In this document: piece after piece, positions 17,846 through 26,383 of the stretch | Layout: each line of letters begins with the position of its first letter | How positions within the stretch are numbered: position 1 is the stretch's first letter | Assembly: GCA_038531745.1 (NCBI GenBank) | Contig: JBCBBJ010000004.1 | Span: forward strand, 179,754-243,753 | Source: CALLPQ01 sp038531745 | Lineage (GTDB): Bacteria > Pseudomonadota > Alphaproteobacteria > Caulobacterales > Parvularculaceae | Length of the DNA stretch: 64,000 nt | Direction: 5' to 3' | Position numbers and translations under genes: made by a program | Notes under the pieces: model-generated | What the model was told of the DNA's origin: nothing | The model's input: the letters and a program-made list of their open reading frames with translations, nothing else | Database searches by the model: none

Positions 17846-18005
17846 TTGTCTACGCCAAAGGTGATGTCGTTGGTTTTTTACGCCTTTGGATAGATGTCCT
17901 TCATGGTTTCACTGCAGAAAGGTGGCTCGCACGGGCCTCAAACCGCCGGAGATCGGGGATCATTGCGGTGCTTTCTTATGGGAGGGGGATAAGCGCTTGC
18001 CCCGC

Positions 18006-18025
18006 TTTTGCATTCGAAGTACTTT
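18006..18025. promoter_or_regulatory. putative LacI-type operator O6
   Basis: The sequence is TTTTGCATTC then GAAGTACTTT, centred between 18015 and 18016. The left half matches O3 at eight of nine inner positions; the right half is the GAAGTAC form also seen in O4. It lies 31 bases upstream of the cupin start. The rest of the 17788-18055 gap shows no gene. Confidence 0.6.
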
Positions 18026-18055
18026 TGCCGAAATCCACTCCGGGAAGGGAGCACT

Positions 18056-19117
18056 ATGACCATTTCTATGGATGAAATGATCCAGCGGGTTGTCAGGTAT
18101 GACGATCTCATTCCCTGCCGTACAGCCTTTATCGATGCGCGCACGCCGGGCAGCGACAGGAAAGAGAACTTCACCATTATCGGTCCCGGCGTCTCTGAAA
18201 ATCCGGGCCAGCATATTCACATCAAAATGCCCCACGGGTTTAACGTGGGGGGCGCGCGTCAACCGGCCGGCTGTGTGAATTCTCAACATAGCCACGAAAC
18301 GGCGGAAGTTTTTCTGGTTCATTCTGGAGTTTGGGCGTTTCGTTCGGGCCATGACGGTACCGATGGCGAGGTGATTTTGCACCCGGGTGATGTGATCTCC
18401 ATCCCCGTCAACGTGTTTCGCGGCTTTGAATGTCTGGAAGGTGAGGACAGTTTTTTGTTTGCGCTCCTGGGCGGTGACGATCCGGGTCAAGTGGACTGGG
18501 CCCCTTATGTATTTGAAGACGCAGCGGGCCACGGCCTCGTCCTTACCAAGGCGGGCCGCCTGATTGATACAGCAATTGGCGAAACCATTCCCGAGGGGGA
18601 CGAACCGTGCCGGCCCACCATGGCCGACGATGTGCCGCGGTTTCGCCGTCTCTCTTCGGCTGACCTTCAAGCGCATGTGATTGCCGATGCGCATGCCCCG
18701 CTTTGTGCGGAGACGACGCTTGCGGCGCGGGCCAGCGGCGTCCGTGAGGCACCCTTATTGGGGCCGGGTAATGCGTGCGAGGCTGTGGCGGCGGGCAAAG
18801 TATCGTCCGAGCACGGATTTCATTTTCGAAAGCTTGTCTTTGCGGCCGGCGGCACCATCCCATCCCATGCCCGTGAAGAGCGCGAGGTGGTTTTTGTCCA
18901 TCGCGGCGCGATCACCATTGGTTGGGGAGATCATGCGGTGACCCTGACGCCGGGCGATACGGCAACCCTGCCCGAAGGGCTATCGCGCCAATGGCACGCC
19001 GATGACACGCAAGGCGCCGTTGTCTTTGTCGTGCGCGGCACTGATAGTCCCGCCCCGCCGCGCTGGGCCGAACAGGCCACGCATCAAGCCAAGGGCGATC
19101 TTGCCGCTGTCGTCTGA
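18056..19117 (+). CDS. two-domain cupin protein
   Basis: The protein has 353 residues with two cupin barrels. The first has QHSHETAEVFLVHSG (H78, H80, E84) and HPGDVISIPVNVFRGFE, where the usual fourth ligand His is Arg. The second has IPSHAREEREVVFVHRG and TPGDTATLPEGLSRQW, again with Arg at the last position. The shape resembles gentisate-dioxygenase-like or quercetinase-like bicupins, but the incomplete ligand sets argue against a simple dioxygenase call. ATG 18056 has a GGGAG ribosome site; the longer frame from 18008 would start inside the O6 dyad. It may be an isomerase, epimerase or metal-dependent oxygenase of the pathway. Confidence 0.78.
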   Translation: MTISMDEMIQRVVRYDDLIPCRTAFIDARTPGSDRKENFTIIGPGVSENPGQHIHIKMPHGFNVGGARQPAGCVNSQHSHETAEVFLVHSGVWAFRSGHDGTDGEVILHPGDVISIPVNVFRGFECLEGEDSFLFALLGGDDPGQVDWAPYVFEDAAGHGLVLTKAGRLIDTAIGETIPEGDEPCRPTMADDVPRFRRLSSADLQAHVIADAHAPLCAETTLAARASGVREAPLLGPGNACEAVAAGKVSSEHGFHFRKLVFAAGGTIPSHAREEREVVFVHRGAITIGWGDHAVTLTPGDTATLPEGLSRQWHADDTQGAVVFVVRGTDSPAPPRWAEQATHQAKGDLAAVV

Positions 19118-19303
19118 CGCCCTTCACACTGAAATGCTTGGCCAGCGGCCAACAACCGAAAATCCAAATATTCCCTCCCCTTGGTTCGGGGGGATGAAGC
19201 GCCTATGATAAGCTTGCGATTGTGCGGGTGCTGTTGAACTGTTTTTGCGCCACTGCCGGGCAGCTGCACCAAAATATACCGTATACTGACAGGAGTAAGG
19301 CCC

Positions 19304-21016
19304 ATGCCCGATAAGACATCCTTGCCCAGCCGCCATGTGTCTGTGGGCCCTGATAAGGCGCCGCACCGCTCCTATTATCACGCCATGGGCATGTCCACCG
19401 AAGACATTGAGAAACCATTTATTGGCGTTGCGTCCTGCTGGAACGAGGCGGCGCCGTGTAATATCGCCTTGATGCGTCAGGCCCAGGCCGTAAAGGCCGG
19501 GGTGAAGGCGGCTGGCGGCACACCGCGCGAATTTTGTACCATCACCGTCACCGATGGCATCGCCATGGGTCATGAGGGAATGAAATCCTCGCTGGTGAGC
19601 CGGGAAGTGATTGCCGATTCGGTGGAACTGACCATGCGTGGGCATTGCTATGATGCGCTTGTGGGTCTTGCCGGGTGCGACAAATCCCTGCCGGGAATGA
19701 TGATGGCCATGGTCCGGCTTAATGTGCCGTCGGTTTTTCTCTATGGCGGTTCGATCCTGCCCGGGCGCTATGCCGATAGAGATGTTACTGTGCTCGATGT
19801 CTTTGAGGGGGTGGGGCTCCATAGCTCCGGTCGTCTGTCCAAGGATGAATTGGCCAAACTGGAGAAAGTCGCATGCCCGTCTGCTGGCGCCTGCGGCGGG
19901 CAATTTACGGCGAACACCATGGCGTGTGTGTCGGAGGCCTTGGGCCTGGCACTGCCGCTGTCTTCGGCCTTGCCTGCGCCTTATAAGGACCGTGACCAGT
20001 ACGCCCACGCATCGGGAGAAGCGGTGATGCAAGCGTTAAACTCTGGCATCCGGCCCCGCGATATTGTCACCCGGCTGGCCTTGGAAAATGCGGCCGCTGT
20101 GGTGGCGGCCACTGGCGGGTCAACCAATGCGGCGTTGCACCTGCCCGCCATCGCCCATGAGGCGGGTATTGATTTTGACCTCAATGATGTGGCCGAAATC
20201 TTTTGCAAAACACCTTATATTGCGGACTTGAAACCTGGCGGGCGGTATGTGGCAAAAGACATGGGCGAAGCAGGGGGTATGCCCATGTTGATGCGTACCC
20301 TGATGGATGGCGGCTATCTGCATGGCAATTGCCTGACCGTGACGGGGCAAACGCTGGGCGAAACGCTCAGTGATGTGATATTCAATGAGGGTCAGGATGT
20401 GATCCGGCCCATTGACCGGCCCTTGTCGCCCACGGGCGGTGTTGTGGGACTAACCGGTAATTTGGCGCCGGAGGGAGCCATCGTCAAAGTTGCGGGCATG
20501 ACAAGCCGGACCCATGCCGGTCCGGCGCGTATCTTTGAGTGCGAAGAAGACTGCTTTGCGGCGGTCAAAGACAATCAGTATAAAGAGGGCGATGTACTCG
20601 TTATCCGTAATGAGGGGCCCGTGGGTGGCCCCGGCATGCGCGAAATGCTAGCCACCACGGCGGCGCTCTACGGCCAGGGAATGGGCGACAAGGTTGCGCT
20701 GATCACCGACGGCCGGTTCTCTGGCGCGACGCGCGGGTTCTGCGTCGGCCATGTGGGGCCGGAAGCGGCTGTGGGCGGGCCCATCGGTCTGTTGCAGGAC
20801 GGCGATATGATCACCATCGATGCCGATGCGGGCACCATTAGCGTCGATCTAAGCGATGCCGACCTGGCCGCGCGCCGCGCACAATGGCAACGGCGCGAAA
20901 GCGATTTTACCAGCGGTACGCTTTGGAAATATGCCCAAACGGTTGGCCCGGCCCAGAAGGGTGCCGTAACCCATCCGGGTGGGCGCGCTGAAAAACGCTG
21001 CTATGCGGATATCTGA
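19304..21016 (+). CDS. ilvD: dihydroxy-acid dehydratase family protein (IlvD/Edd)
   Basis: This Fe-S dehydratase has 570 residues, full length for the family. The three [2Fe-2S] ligands of the IlvD type are present: C52 in WNEAAPCN, C125 in AGCDKS and C197 in GACGGQFTANTM. DGRFSGATRGFCVGHV holds the active-site serine. Sequence blocks (LKPGGRYV, NLAPEG, GPARIF) are close to dihydroxy-acid dehydratase of branched-chain amino acid synthesis. Position at the end of a catabolic cluster equally suits a sugar-acid dehydratase making a 2-keto-3-deoxy acid for the HpaI-type aldolase. AGGAG lies before ATG 19304. The 186-base gap upstream has no copy of the LacI-type dyad, so it may be outside that regulon. 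Confidence 0.85.
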   Translation: MPDKTSLPSRHVSVGPDKAPHRSYYHAMGMSTEDIEKPFIGVASCWNEAAPCNIALMRQAQAVKAGVKAAGGTPREFCTITVTDGIAMGHEGMKSSLVSREVIADSVELTMRGHCYDALVGLAGCDKSLPGMMMAMVRLNVPSVFLYGGSILPGRYADRDVTVLDVFEGVGLHSSGRLSKDELAKLEKVACPSAGACGGQFTANTMACVSEALGLALPLSSALPAPYKDRDQYAHASGEAVMQALNSGIRPRDIVTRLALENAAAVVAATGGSTNAALHLPAIAHEAGIDFDLNDVAEIFCKTPYIADLKPGGRYVAKDMGEAGGMPMLMRTLMDGGYLHGNCLTVTGQTLGETLSDVIFNEGQDVIRPIDRPLSPTGGVVGLTGNLAPEGAIVKVAGMTSRTHAGPARIFECEEDCFAAVKDNQYKEGDVLVIRNEGPVGGPGMREMLATTAALYGQGMGDKVALITDGRFSGATRGFCVGHVGPEAAVGGPIGLLQDGDMITIDADAGTISVDLSDADLAARRAQWQRRESDFTSGTLWKYAQTVGPAQKGAVTHPGGRAEKRCYADI

Positions 21017-21082
21017 CCGGTACCCCGTTTTCGTCACCTGTCAGGTTTTGGGGGACGGCTTTGGTTGTGTTAGCTTTCGATC

Positions 21083-21952
21083 ATGCAAATGCAAGTCCTG
21101 TCTCCGCCGCCCCGTTTATGCGCGCATGTGCAGGCGCTGTGGTGTTTGCAGGGCACGCCCCAGGGTCTTTACAGCGGTTTGCCGAAACCAGCTGTGGAAT
21201 TGGTCATCAGTCTGTCGGGCACGCACCAGTGGCGTGCTACGCGCAACGACACGCCGCGGACATATTCGCTCGGTTGGCTCACCCCGCCACAATTTGCCCC
21301 GCGCTGGGCGCAAACGACCGGGCGGTTGCATTTGATCGGTGCACGGCTGACGTTGCAAACGGTTGTTGGCCTGTTTGGCCATGGTGCCCTGATTGAACAG
21401 ACGGTTCCGGTTCCCCTCGAAGATCTTTTGGGCAGGCATGCCGGCTTGCTCGCGGCGCAGTTGGCCGATGAAAAAAATGACCTTAGACGGATGATGATCC
21501 TTGCGCAGTGGATCAGCGACACATTACGGGCACCATCGTATCTACCCCTCCCATCGGGAATGGATCTTGCGCAGATGGGGTGGCGTGTTGATGCGCTGGC
21601 GGAAGATTTGGGTCTGTCGGTGCGCGGCTTGCACAAACGTTTTGTGCAAAGCTACGGATTTGGGCCAAAGGCGTGGTTACAACTACACCGATTTGATGAT
21701 CTTGTTTCTCGCGGTCTTGCGGGCAGAGACCAGGCGTTTGCTGATCTTGCGGGCGATTATGGCTTCAGTGATCAGGCGCATATGAACCGCGAGTTTCGGC
21801 GGTTTTCAGGGCTTACCCCGCGAGCCTATCTGGCACACCGGCAGAGCGGAGCGGCGCCGGAACGCGCGGCGCATTTTGTCCCCGGTTCGGGACCTATGCC
21901 AAAGGACGTTCAACCTGAATCAGGAATTACCCCAAGGCCGGGCATTTCCTGA
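21083..21952 (+). CDS. AraC-family transcriptional regulator
   Basis: The regulator has 289 residues with an N-terminal sensing part (about 1-150) and a C-terminal AraC DNA-binding domain (about 165-260). WRVDALAEDLGLSVRGLHKRF is the first helix-turn-helix and FADLAGDYGFSDQAHMNREFRRFSGLTPRAY is the second, which is the family signature. A second ATG two codons in is possible. The N-terminal half resembles the small DUF6597-type domain found in regulators of this shape. It stands alone after the dehydratase gene; its target is unknown. Confidence 0.88.
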   Translation: MQMQVLSPPPRLCAHVQALWCLQGTPQGLYSGLPKPAVELVISLSGTHQWRATRNDTPRTYSLGWLTPPQFAPRWAQTTGRLHLIGARLTLQTVVGLFGHGALIEQTVPVPLEDLLGRHAGLLAAQLADEKNDLRRMMILAQWISDTLRAPSYLPLPSGMDLAQMGWRVDALAEDLGLSVRGLHKRFVQSYGFGPKAWLQLHRFDDLVSRGLAGRDQAFADLAGDYGFSDQAHMNREFRRFSGLTPRAYLAHRQSGAAPERAAHFVPGSGPMPKDVQPESGITPRPGIS

Positions 21953-22085
21953 TACTTCTAGGCGCCAATGAGAATGTCCGTTGCTCTAACCGCGCCGTTT
22001 AACACGGAGGTGGATCGGTACCGATTTTTTCAAGACGTCGCGCGGGTAGGAAGATAAGGCTGTGGTAAGCGAAAGGGAGTAAGCC

Positions 22086-22439
22086 ATGTCATCAATTTTT
22101 AGAACAGGTGTCGCGCTCGTCGTCGGCGTTTTGGTCGGCGGCGCTGCTGTCGCTGGGGTAGAGGCCACGGGTCACGCGTTCCTCAAGGGACCGGCATTAT
22201 TCATCATAGCTGCCCTTGGTCTTGGAATTGGTAGCCTGCTCGGCACCACCGCCGCCCTGTTCATCGGGCGGCGACGCTGGCTGGCGCCGACCATTGGCAT
22301 CGTTCTGTGGGGCCTGATGCTGATGAATGTCTTTGCTTTTGCCCATCCTGTCTGGTTTGCACCCACTGCCACAGTGCTTATTGCGCTCGGCGTCTTTGCC
22401 GCCCTTCGGCTTATCTCAAACAGCGGAGAAAGCTTATGA
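22086..22439 (+). CDS. small integral membrane protein
   Basis: The protein has 117 residues and is almost wholly hydrophobic, with about four membrane segments (near 6-28, 36-60, 66-85 and 88-110) and a basic GRRRW turn in the middle. A GGGAG ribosome site precedes ATG 22086. Its stop overlaps the start of the next gene (ATGA), so the two are translationally coupled. I do not recognise the family. A 12-bp palindrome ATCGGTACCGAT lies upstream at 22014-22025. Confidence 0.72.
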   Translation: MSSIFRTGVALVVGVLVGGAAVAGVEATGHAFLKGPALFIIAALGLGIGSLLGTTAALFIGRRRWLAPTIGIVLWGLMLMNVFAFAHPVWFAPTATVLIALGVFAALRLISNSGESL

Positions 22440-22777
22440 GCTTTGATGACACCTTCACGGCGCTGCGCGCCTTATTCAAGCCCCACGAAAACGCGCTCAT
22501 TCTTAAGCATGATACCGATACGAACTATTATTTGGAAGAAACCAAAACGGCAAAGAAGCCGCAAATGTTCGGTGCCGTACAAATCAAAAAGAATTATGTG
22601 AGCGTGCACCTCATGCCGGTTTATTGCGAGCCGAGCCTCCTTGAGAGCACCAGCGACACTCTGCGCAAACGCATGCAAGGAAAATCCTGCTTCAATTTCA
22701 AAACCCGTGATGAGATTCCCGAAAAAGAACTCAGTACCTTGATCGAGAAAAGCGTCAAATGGCTGAAGGGGCCATGA
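22436..22777 (+). CDS. hypothetical protein, possibly DUF1801-like
   Basis: The protein has 113 residues, beginning MSFDDTFTALRALFKPHENA. It has a central IKKNYVSVHLMPVYCEP stretch and LRKRMQGKSCFNFKTRDEIP, a pattern I associate loosely with the small DUF1801 fold. It has no signal peptide or membrane segment. ATG 22436 overlaps the stop of the membrane protein gene by four bases; the frame extends further upstream but only through that gene. Function unknown. Confidence 0.7.
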   Translation: MSFDDTFTALRALFKPHENALILKHDTDTNYYLEETKTAKKPQMFGAVQIKKNYVSVHLMPVYCEPSLLESTSDTLRKRMQGKSCFNFKTRDEIPEKELSTLIEKSVKWLKGP

Positions 22778-22795
22778 GTCCGAACCGGAAATCAT

Positions 22796-22872
22796 TGGTG
22801 TCCCCGGCAGGATTCGAACCTGCGGCCTCCAGATTAGGAATCTGATGCTCTATCCTGCTGAGCTACGGGGAC
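22796..22872 (-). tRNA. tRNA-Arg (anticodon CCT)
   Basis: On the minus strand it starts GTCCCCG at 22872 and ends with the matching acceptor strand, discriminator A and an encoded CCA (22796-22798). The anticodon loop is TTCCTAA within the stem TCAGA/TCTGG, and the T arm is GCAGG-TTCGAAT-CCTGC. Its 3' end points toward the catabolic cluster at lower coordinates. Confidence 0.95.
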
Positions 22873-22968
22873 GCCAAAACGGGCTTAGCATCTTTTCAGC
22901 GCGATGAGAATTTGTGGAGCGACGAAGGGGCGAGCGCCCTTGCCCTACAGCGCACCTCCAAAGTGAAA

Positions 22969-22995
22969 CGGCTGCGTCTTGGGGAAACGCAGCCG
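22969..22995 (-). terminator. probable terminator of the RND efflux operon
   Basis: A 9-bp perfect stem CGGCTGCGT/ACGCAGCCG has a 9-base loop. Read on the minus strand it is followed by TTTCACTTT. It lies 131 bases past the stop of the RND permease gene, the last gene of that operon. The T-rich tail is interrupted, so some doubt remains. Confidence 0.5.
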
Positions 22996-23125
22996 CTACT
23001 CACTGTGGGGTATGGTGGGGTATCTTCTTGGGAGAAGATGAAAGGATAATCGTTCCCACACCTTAACAATTGGTTAACATGCTGAATCCCCTGAATTTTT
23101 TTCAGTAGGGTCTATTTGGCTGGCC

Positions 23126-26100
23126 CTATTCAGCTGGGCCAGTCAGGGGGTTCCGCCGAGGGGGCGTGGCGATGCTGCTGGCGGTATCCGCTGCCGGCTG
23201 GGGTGCGGGCTCATTCGTTCCCTCGTCCTGATAGCCATGTTCGGTAGAGGCGCCCTCGCCAACCTTGGGTTGGGCTTCGCCGGTCCAGAGGCCTTTCATG
23301 AACCGACCCATATCCGCCCCCAGCAAATACATGCACGGGACGAACAATAACGTTACAAACGCAGCAAAGAAGATGCCGAAGGCCATGGAAACGATGGTGG
23401 GTTTCAAAAACTGCGCATCGACGGATTGTTCCAGCATGATAGGAATGAGGCCGATAAAAGTGGTCACGGAGGTGAGAACGATAGGGCGGAACCGACCGGT
23501 GCCGGCGCGGATGAGCGCTTCCATCGCGCCCGCCCCCTCCCGGCGAAGGCGGTTCACATAATCGATCAAGACGAGATTATCATTGATCACGACGCCCGCG
23601 GCCGCGCCAATCCCAAAGATTGAAAACAGACCCAATTCCACATTCAGGAAGAAGTGACCAAACAACGCTCCCATCAACCCGAACGGGATCGCAGACATGA
23701 TCAGGATTGGCTGCGCGTAGGATGCAAACGCAATGGCAAGCAGCATATAGATCGCGAAAATCGCGATATTGTACAAAGTGCCTAACTCCTGGTTGAATTC
23801 CTCTTGCTGCTGCGCTTGCCCCCGCTGGACCAATGCCACATCGGGATGGCGTGCTTGCCATTCATCCTGAAATTCGCTGCGGAACCGCTGCATGGTGGCG
23901 CGGCGTTCATACCCATCGGCAAGATCGGCATTGATGCTGGCCGACCGCGACCGGTTATACCGCCGGATGCGTTTGAAGCTGGGGGCAAACTCGATATCGG
24001 CAACGGCGGAAAACGGTACCTCACGGCCATCTATTGTGCGGATAAAGAGCCGCGATAAAGTCCCCAAATTTTCCCGGTCACTACGCGGTAGGCGGACAAT
24101 CACGCGCACATCATCACCGCCGCGCGGCAGGCGTTGCACCTCTTCGCCAAAAAATGCCTGACGCAGTTGGGAGGAAACCTGGGCCAAAGTAAGGCCAAAC
24201 CGTTCCGCACCGGGCTTAAGAACGATCCGCAATTCGTCCGTGGCCGATTGAAGATTGTTCTGAACATCAAATACACCGGGAAGGGAGCGCAAATAGTTCT
24301 GCAGGTCGATCACCGCCAGACGAATGCTTTCAAGATTACTACTCTCCAAACCAAAAGAGAGATCGGCGCCATCATCATTAAAGGTGAAGGCAACATTGAC
24401 TTCCTCCGCATCGGGAATTTCACCCAGATATTCGCGGAACCGATCGGCAATTTCGACGATGGGTATGTTGCCACGTTCTTTGGTATCGAGCAGTTCGAGA
24501 AAGCCGCCTGCATAGCCATCGGCGGCGCGCATGAAAATCGAACTGACGATCAGCGCATCGTCTTTGCCCGTCCCATAGTCAGCTTGCGTCTTATTGGCAG
24601 CATCAAGCAGCTTTTCATAAACCTGCAGGGTACGCGTGAACGACGTGCCCTCAACCATCCGCACGTTAATATCAAGGACGGGCGCTTCGATGCTGGGGAA
24701 AAAACTTGTCTTGATATATCCGAAGGACAACAGGCTGATGGAAATTGCAAAAGCACCGAGGAAAAAAGCTACCGTGCGTCCGCGCGCCTTGAGCAGGGTG
24801 GTCAAGATGGGAACATAAACCGTCTCCGCGAAGGTCACGATGCCGTCGGAAAAGACGCGCTGGACCTGATAATACCAGCCATCCTTGTTTTGAGGTTTCA
24901 TATGCGCCAGGTGCGCCGGCAGGATCAAAAAGGATTCAATCAGCGAAAAGGTCAGGGCAAAGATGATTGTCCAGCTGATATGTTTGGTAAATTCTGACGT
25001 GCCACCGGACACAAAGAGCCAGGGCGCAAAGGCGATCATGGTGGTTAAAACGGCAAAAAAGACCGGCTTAATCACCAATTGCGTTCCCACAAGCGCGGCA
25101 TCAAGATCACGTTTGCCCGCCTCAACCTGATTGTGAATACTTTCCCCCACAATGATGGCGTCATCAACAACAACCCCGATGACCAGCAAAAATGCAAACA
25201 GCGACAAGATATTGAGCGATACGCCGACGGCAGGCAAAAAGATAAACGCCCCCATAAAAGAGACGCCAATCCCCACCGCAACCCAAAAGGCAACCGTTGG
25301 CCGCAAAAAAAGCATCAGAACAATCAGAACAAGGAACAACCCTACCAACGCGTTGGAGGAAACCGTTTTCATCCGAGCAAAGTAGATATCCGAGCGGTCA
25401 TCGATAATCGAGAGGGCGACTTCGGGGTTGAGTTCGGCATTTTTTTCTTCGAGCCACTCCTCCAAACTGTTGGACAGTTTGACGATATTCAGATTGGTGG
25501 GGGCGATCACATTGATCAGAATTGCGGGTTTACCATTGAGTTGCCGACGCGAATTGCGATCTTCAAACCCGTCAATGACCGTGGCCACATCGCGCACGCG
25601 GACAAGCCCACCATTGGGGGTCTGACGGATTATGATGCTTTCAAACTCGGCCTGGGTATCGGCAAGACCGCGCGCGGCGATTTGTACATCCCCGGTTTCG
25701 GTTTGCACGGTGCCGCTCGATTGGTTGATTGACCGGCCACGGATCGCCTGGGCCACATCGCTAAACGTCAATCCAAAACCGCGTAGGGCAGCCTCAGATA
25801 CCTCGATCGAAACCTCTTCATTGCGCCCCCCAAAAAGAACCGCCCTGGACGGACCATTGGGAATTTGCGTGACTTCATCGCGTAACCGCCCGGCGAGCCG
25901 GTTAAGCTCTCGCTCGCTGATATCGCCAGTGATGGCGATAAGATGCGTTCGTTCTTCGGCCTGGATTTGTTGAACGGTGGGGCGGAACGCATCCTGTGGA
26001 AAGGTGGAGATGCTGTCGATCCGGTTTTTCAACTCATTGAGGAGCGTTGTGACATCGGCATCGGTATCGGCCTCAACCGTCACATTGGCCCGGCCTTCGC

Positions 26101-26356
26101 GCGCGGTGCTGGAGATATTTTTAACGCCGTCAAGATTGTCGATGGCTTCTTCAATTCGCAGAACGATCTGTTCTTCAACCTGTTGCGGATCGGCGCCAAG
26201 CCAGGTGACCGAGATATCGACAAACGGCACTTTTGCTGACGGAAAGACCTCGCGGTTGATATCGCGAAACGCGAAAAGTCCGATCACAACGCACGCAAAC
26301 ATTAACAGGTTCGCTGCGACGCTATTGCGGGCCCACCAGCCAATTAGTCCCTGCAT
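23126..26356 (-). CDS. RND efflux pump permease subunit (HAE-1-like)
   Basis: This inner-membrane proton-driven exporter has 1076 residues, standard for AcrB-type proteins. The first membrane helix is at 12-30 and is followed by the large periplasmic loop with DPQQVEEQI. The central membrane block holds FLLVIGVVVDDAIIVGES, with the paired Asp of the proton relay. A second periplasmic loop and a second membrane block follow, with FGIGAAAGVVINDNLVLIDYVNR. The C-terminal tail is Pro/Ala-rich. It is the last gene of a three-gene operon with adaptor and outer-membrane channel and starts 27 bases after the adaptor stop. Substrate range cannot be inferred. Confidence 0.94.
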   Translation of the reverse strand: MQGLIGWWARNSVAANLLMFACVVIGLFAFRDINREVFPSAKVPFVDISVTWLGADPQQVEEQIVLRIEEAIDNLDGVKNISSTAREGRANVTVEADTDADVTTLLNELKNRIDSISTFPQDAFRPTVQQIQAEERTHLIAITGDISERELNRLAGRLRDEVTQIPNGPSRAVLFGGRNEEVSIEVSEAALRGFGLTFSDVAQAIRGRSINQSSGTVQTETGDVQIAARGLADTQAEFESIIIRQTPNGGLVRVRDVATVIDGFEDRNSRRQLNGKPAILINVIAPTNLNIVKLSNSLEEWLEEKNAELNPEVALSIIDDRSDIYFARMKTVSSNALVGLFLVLIVLMLFLRPTVAFWVAVGIGVSFMGAFIFLPAVGVSLNILSLFAFLLVIGVVVDDAIIVGESIHNQVEAGKRDLDAALVGTQLVIKPVFFAVLTTMIAFAPWLFVSGGTSEFTKHISWTIIFALTFSLIESFLILPAHLAHMKPQNKDGWYYQVQRVFSDGIVTFAETVYVPILTTLLKARGRTVAFFLGAFAISISLLSFGYIKTSFFPSIEAPVLDINVRMVEGTSFTRTLQVYEKLLDAANKTQADYGTGKDDALIVSSIFMRAADGYAGGFLELLDTKERGNIPIVEIADRFREYLGEIPDAEEVNVAFTFNDDGADLSFGLESSNLESIRLAVIDLQNYLRSLPGVFDVQNNLQSATDELRIVLKPGAERFGLTLAQVSSQLRQAFFGEEVQRLPRGGDDVRVIVRLPRSDRENLGTLSRLFIRTIDGREVPFSAVADIEFAPSFKRIRRYNRSRSASINADLADGYERRATMQRFRSEFQDEWQARHPDVALVQRGQAQQQEEFNQELGTLYNIAIFAIYMLLAIAFASYAQPILIMSAIPFGLMGALFGHFFLNVELGLFSIFGIGAAAGVVINDNLVLIDYVNRLRREGAGAMEALIRAGTGRFRPIVLTSVTTFIGLIPIMLEQSVDAQFLKPTIVSMAFGIFFAAFVTLLFVPCMYLLGADMGRFMKGLWTGEAQPKVGEGASTEHGYQDEGTNEPAPQPAADTASSIATPPRRNPLTGPAE

Positions 26357-26383
26357 CGTAGTAAGATCCTTTTGGTGGTTGTG

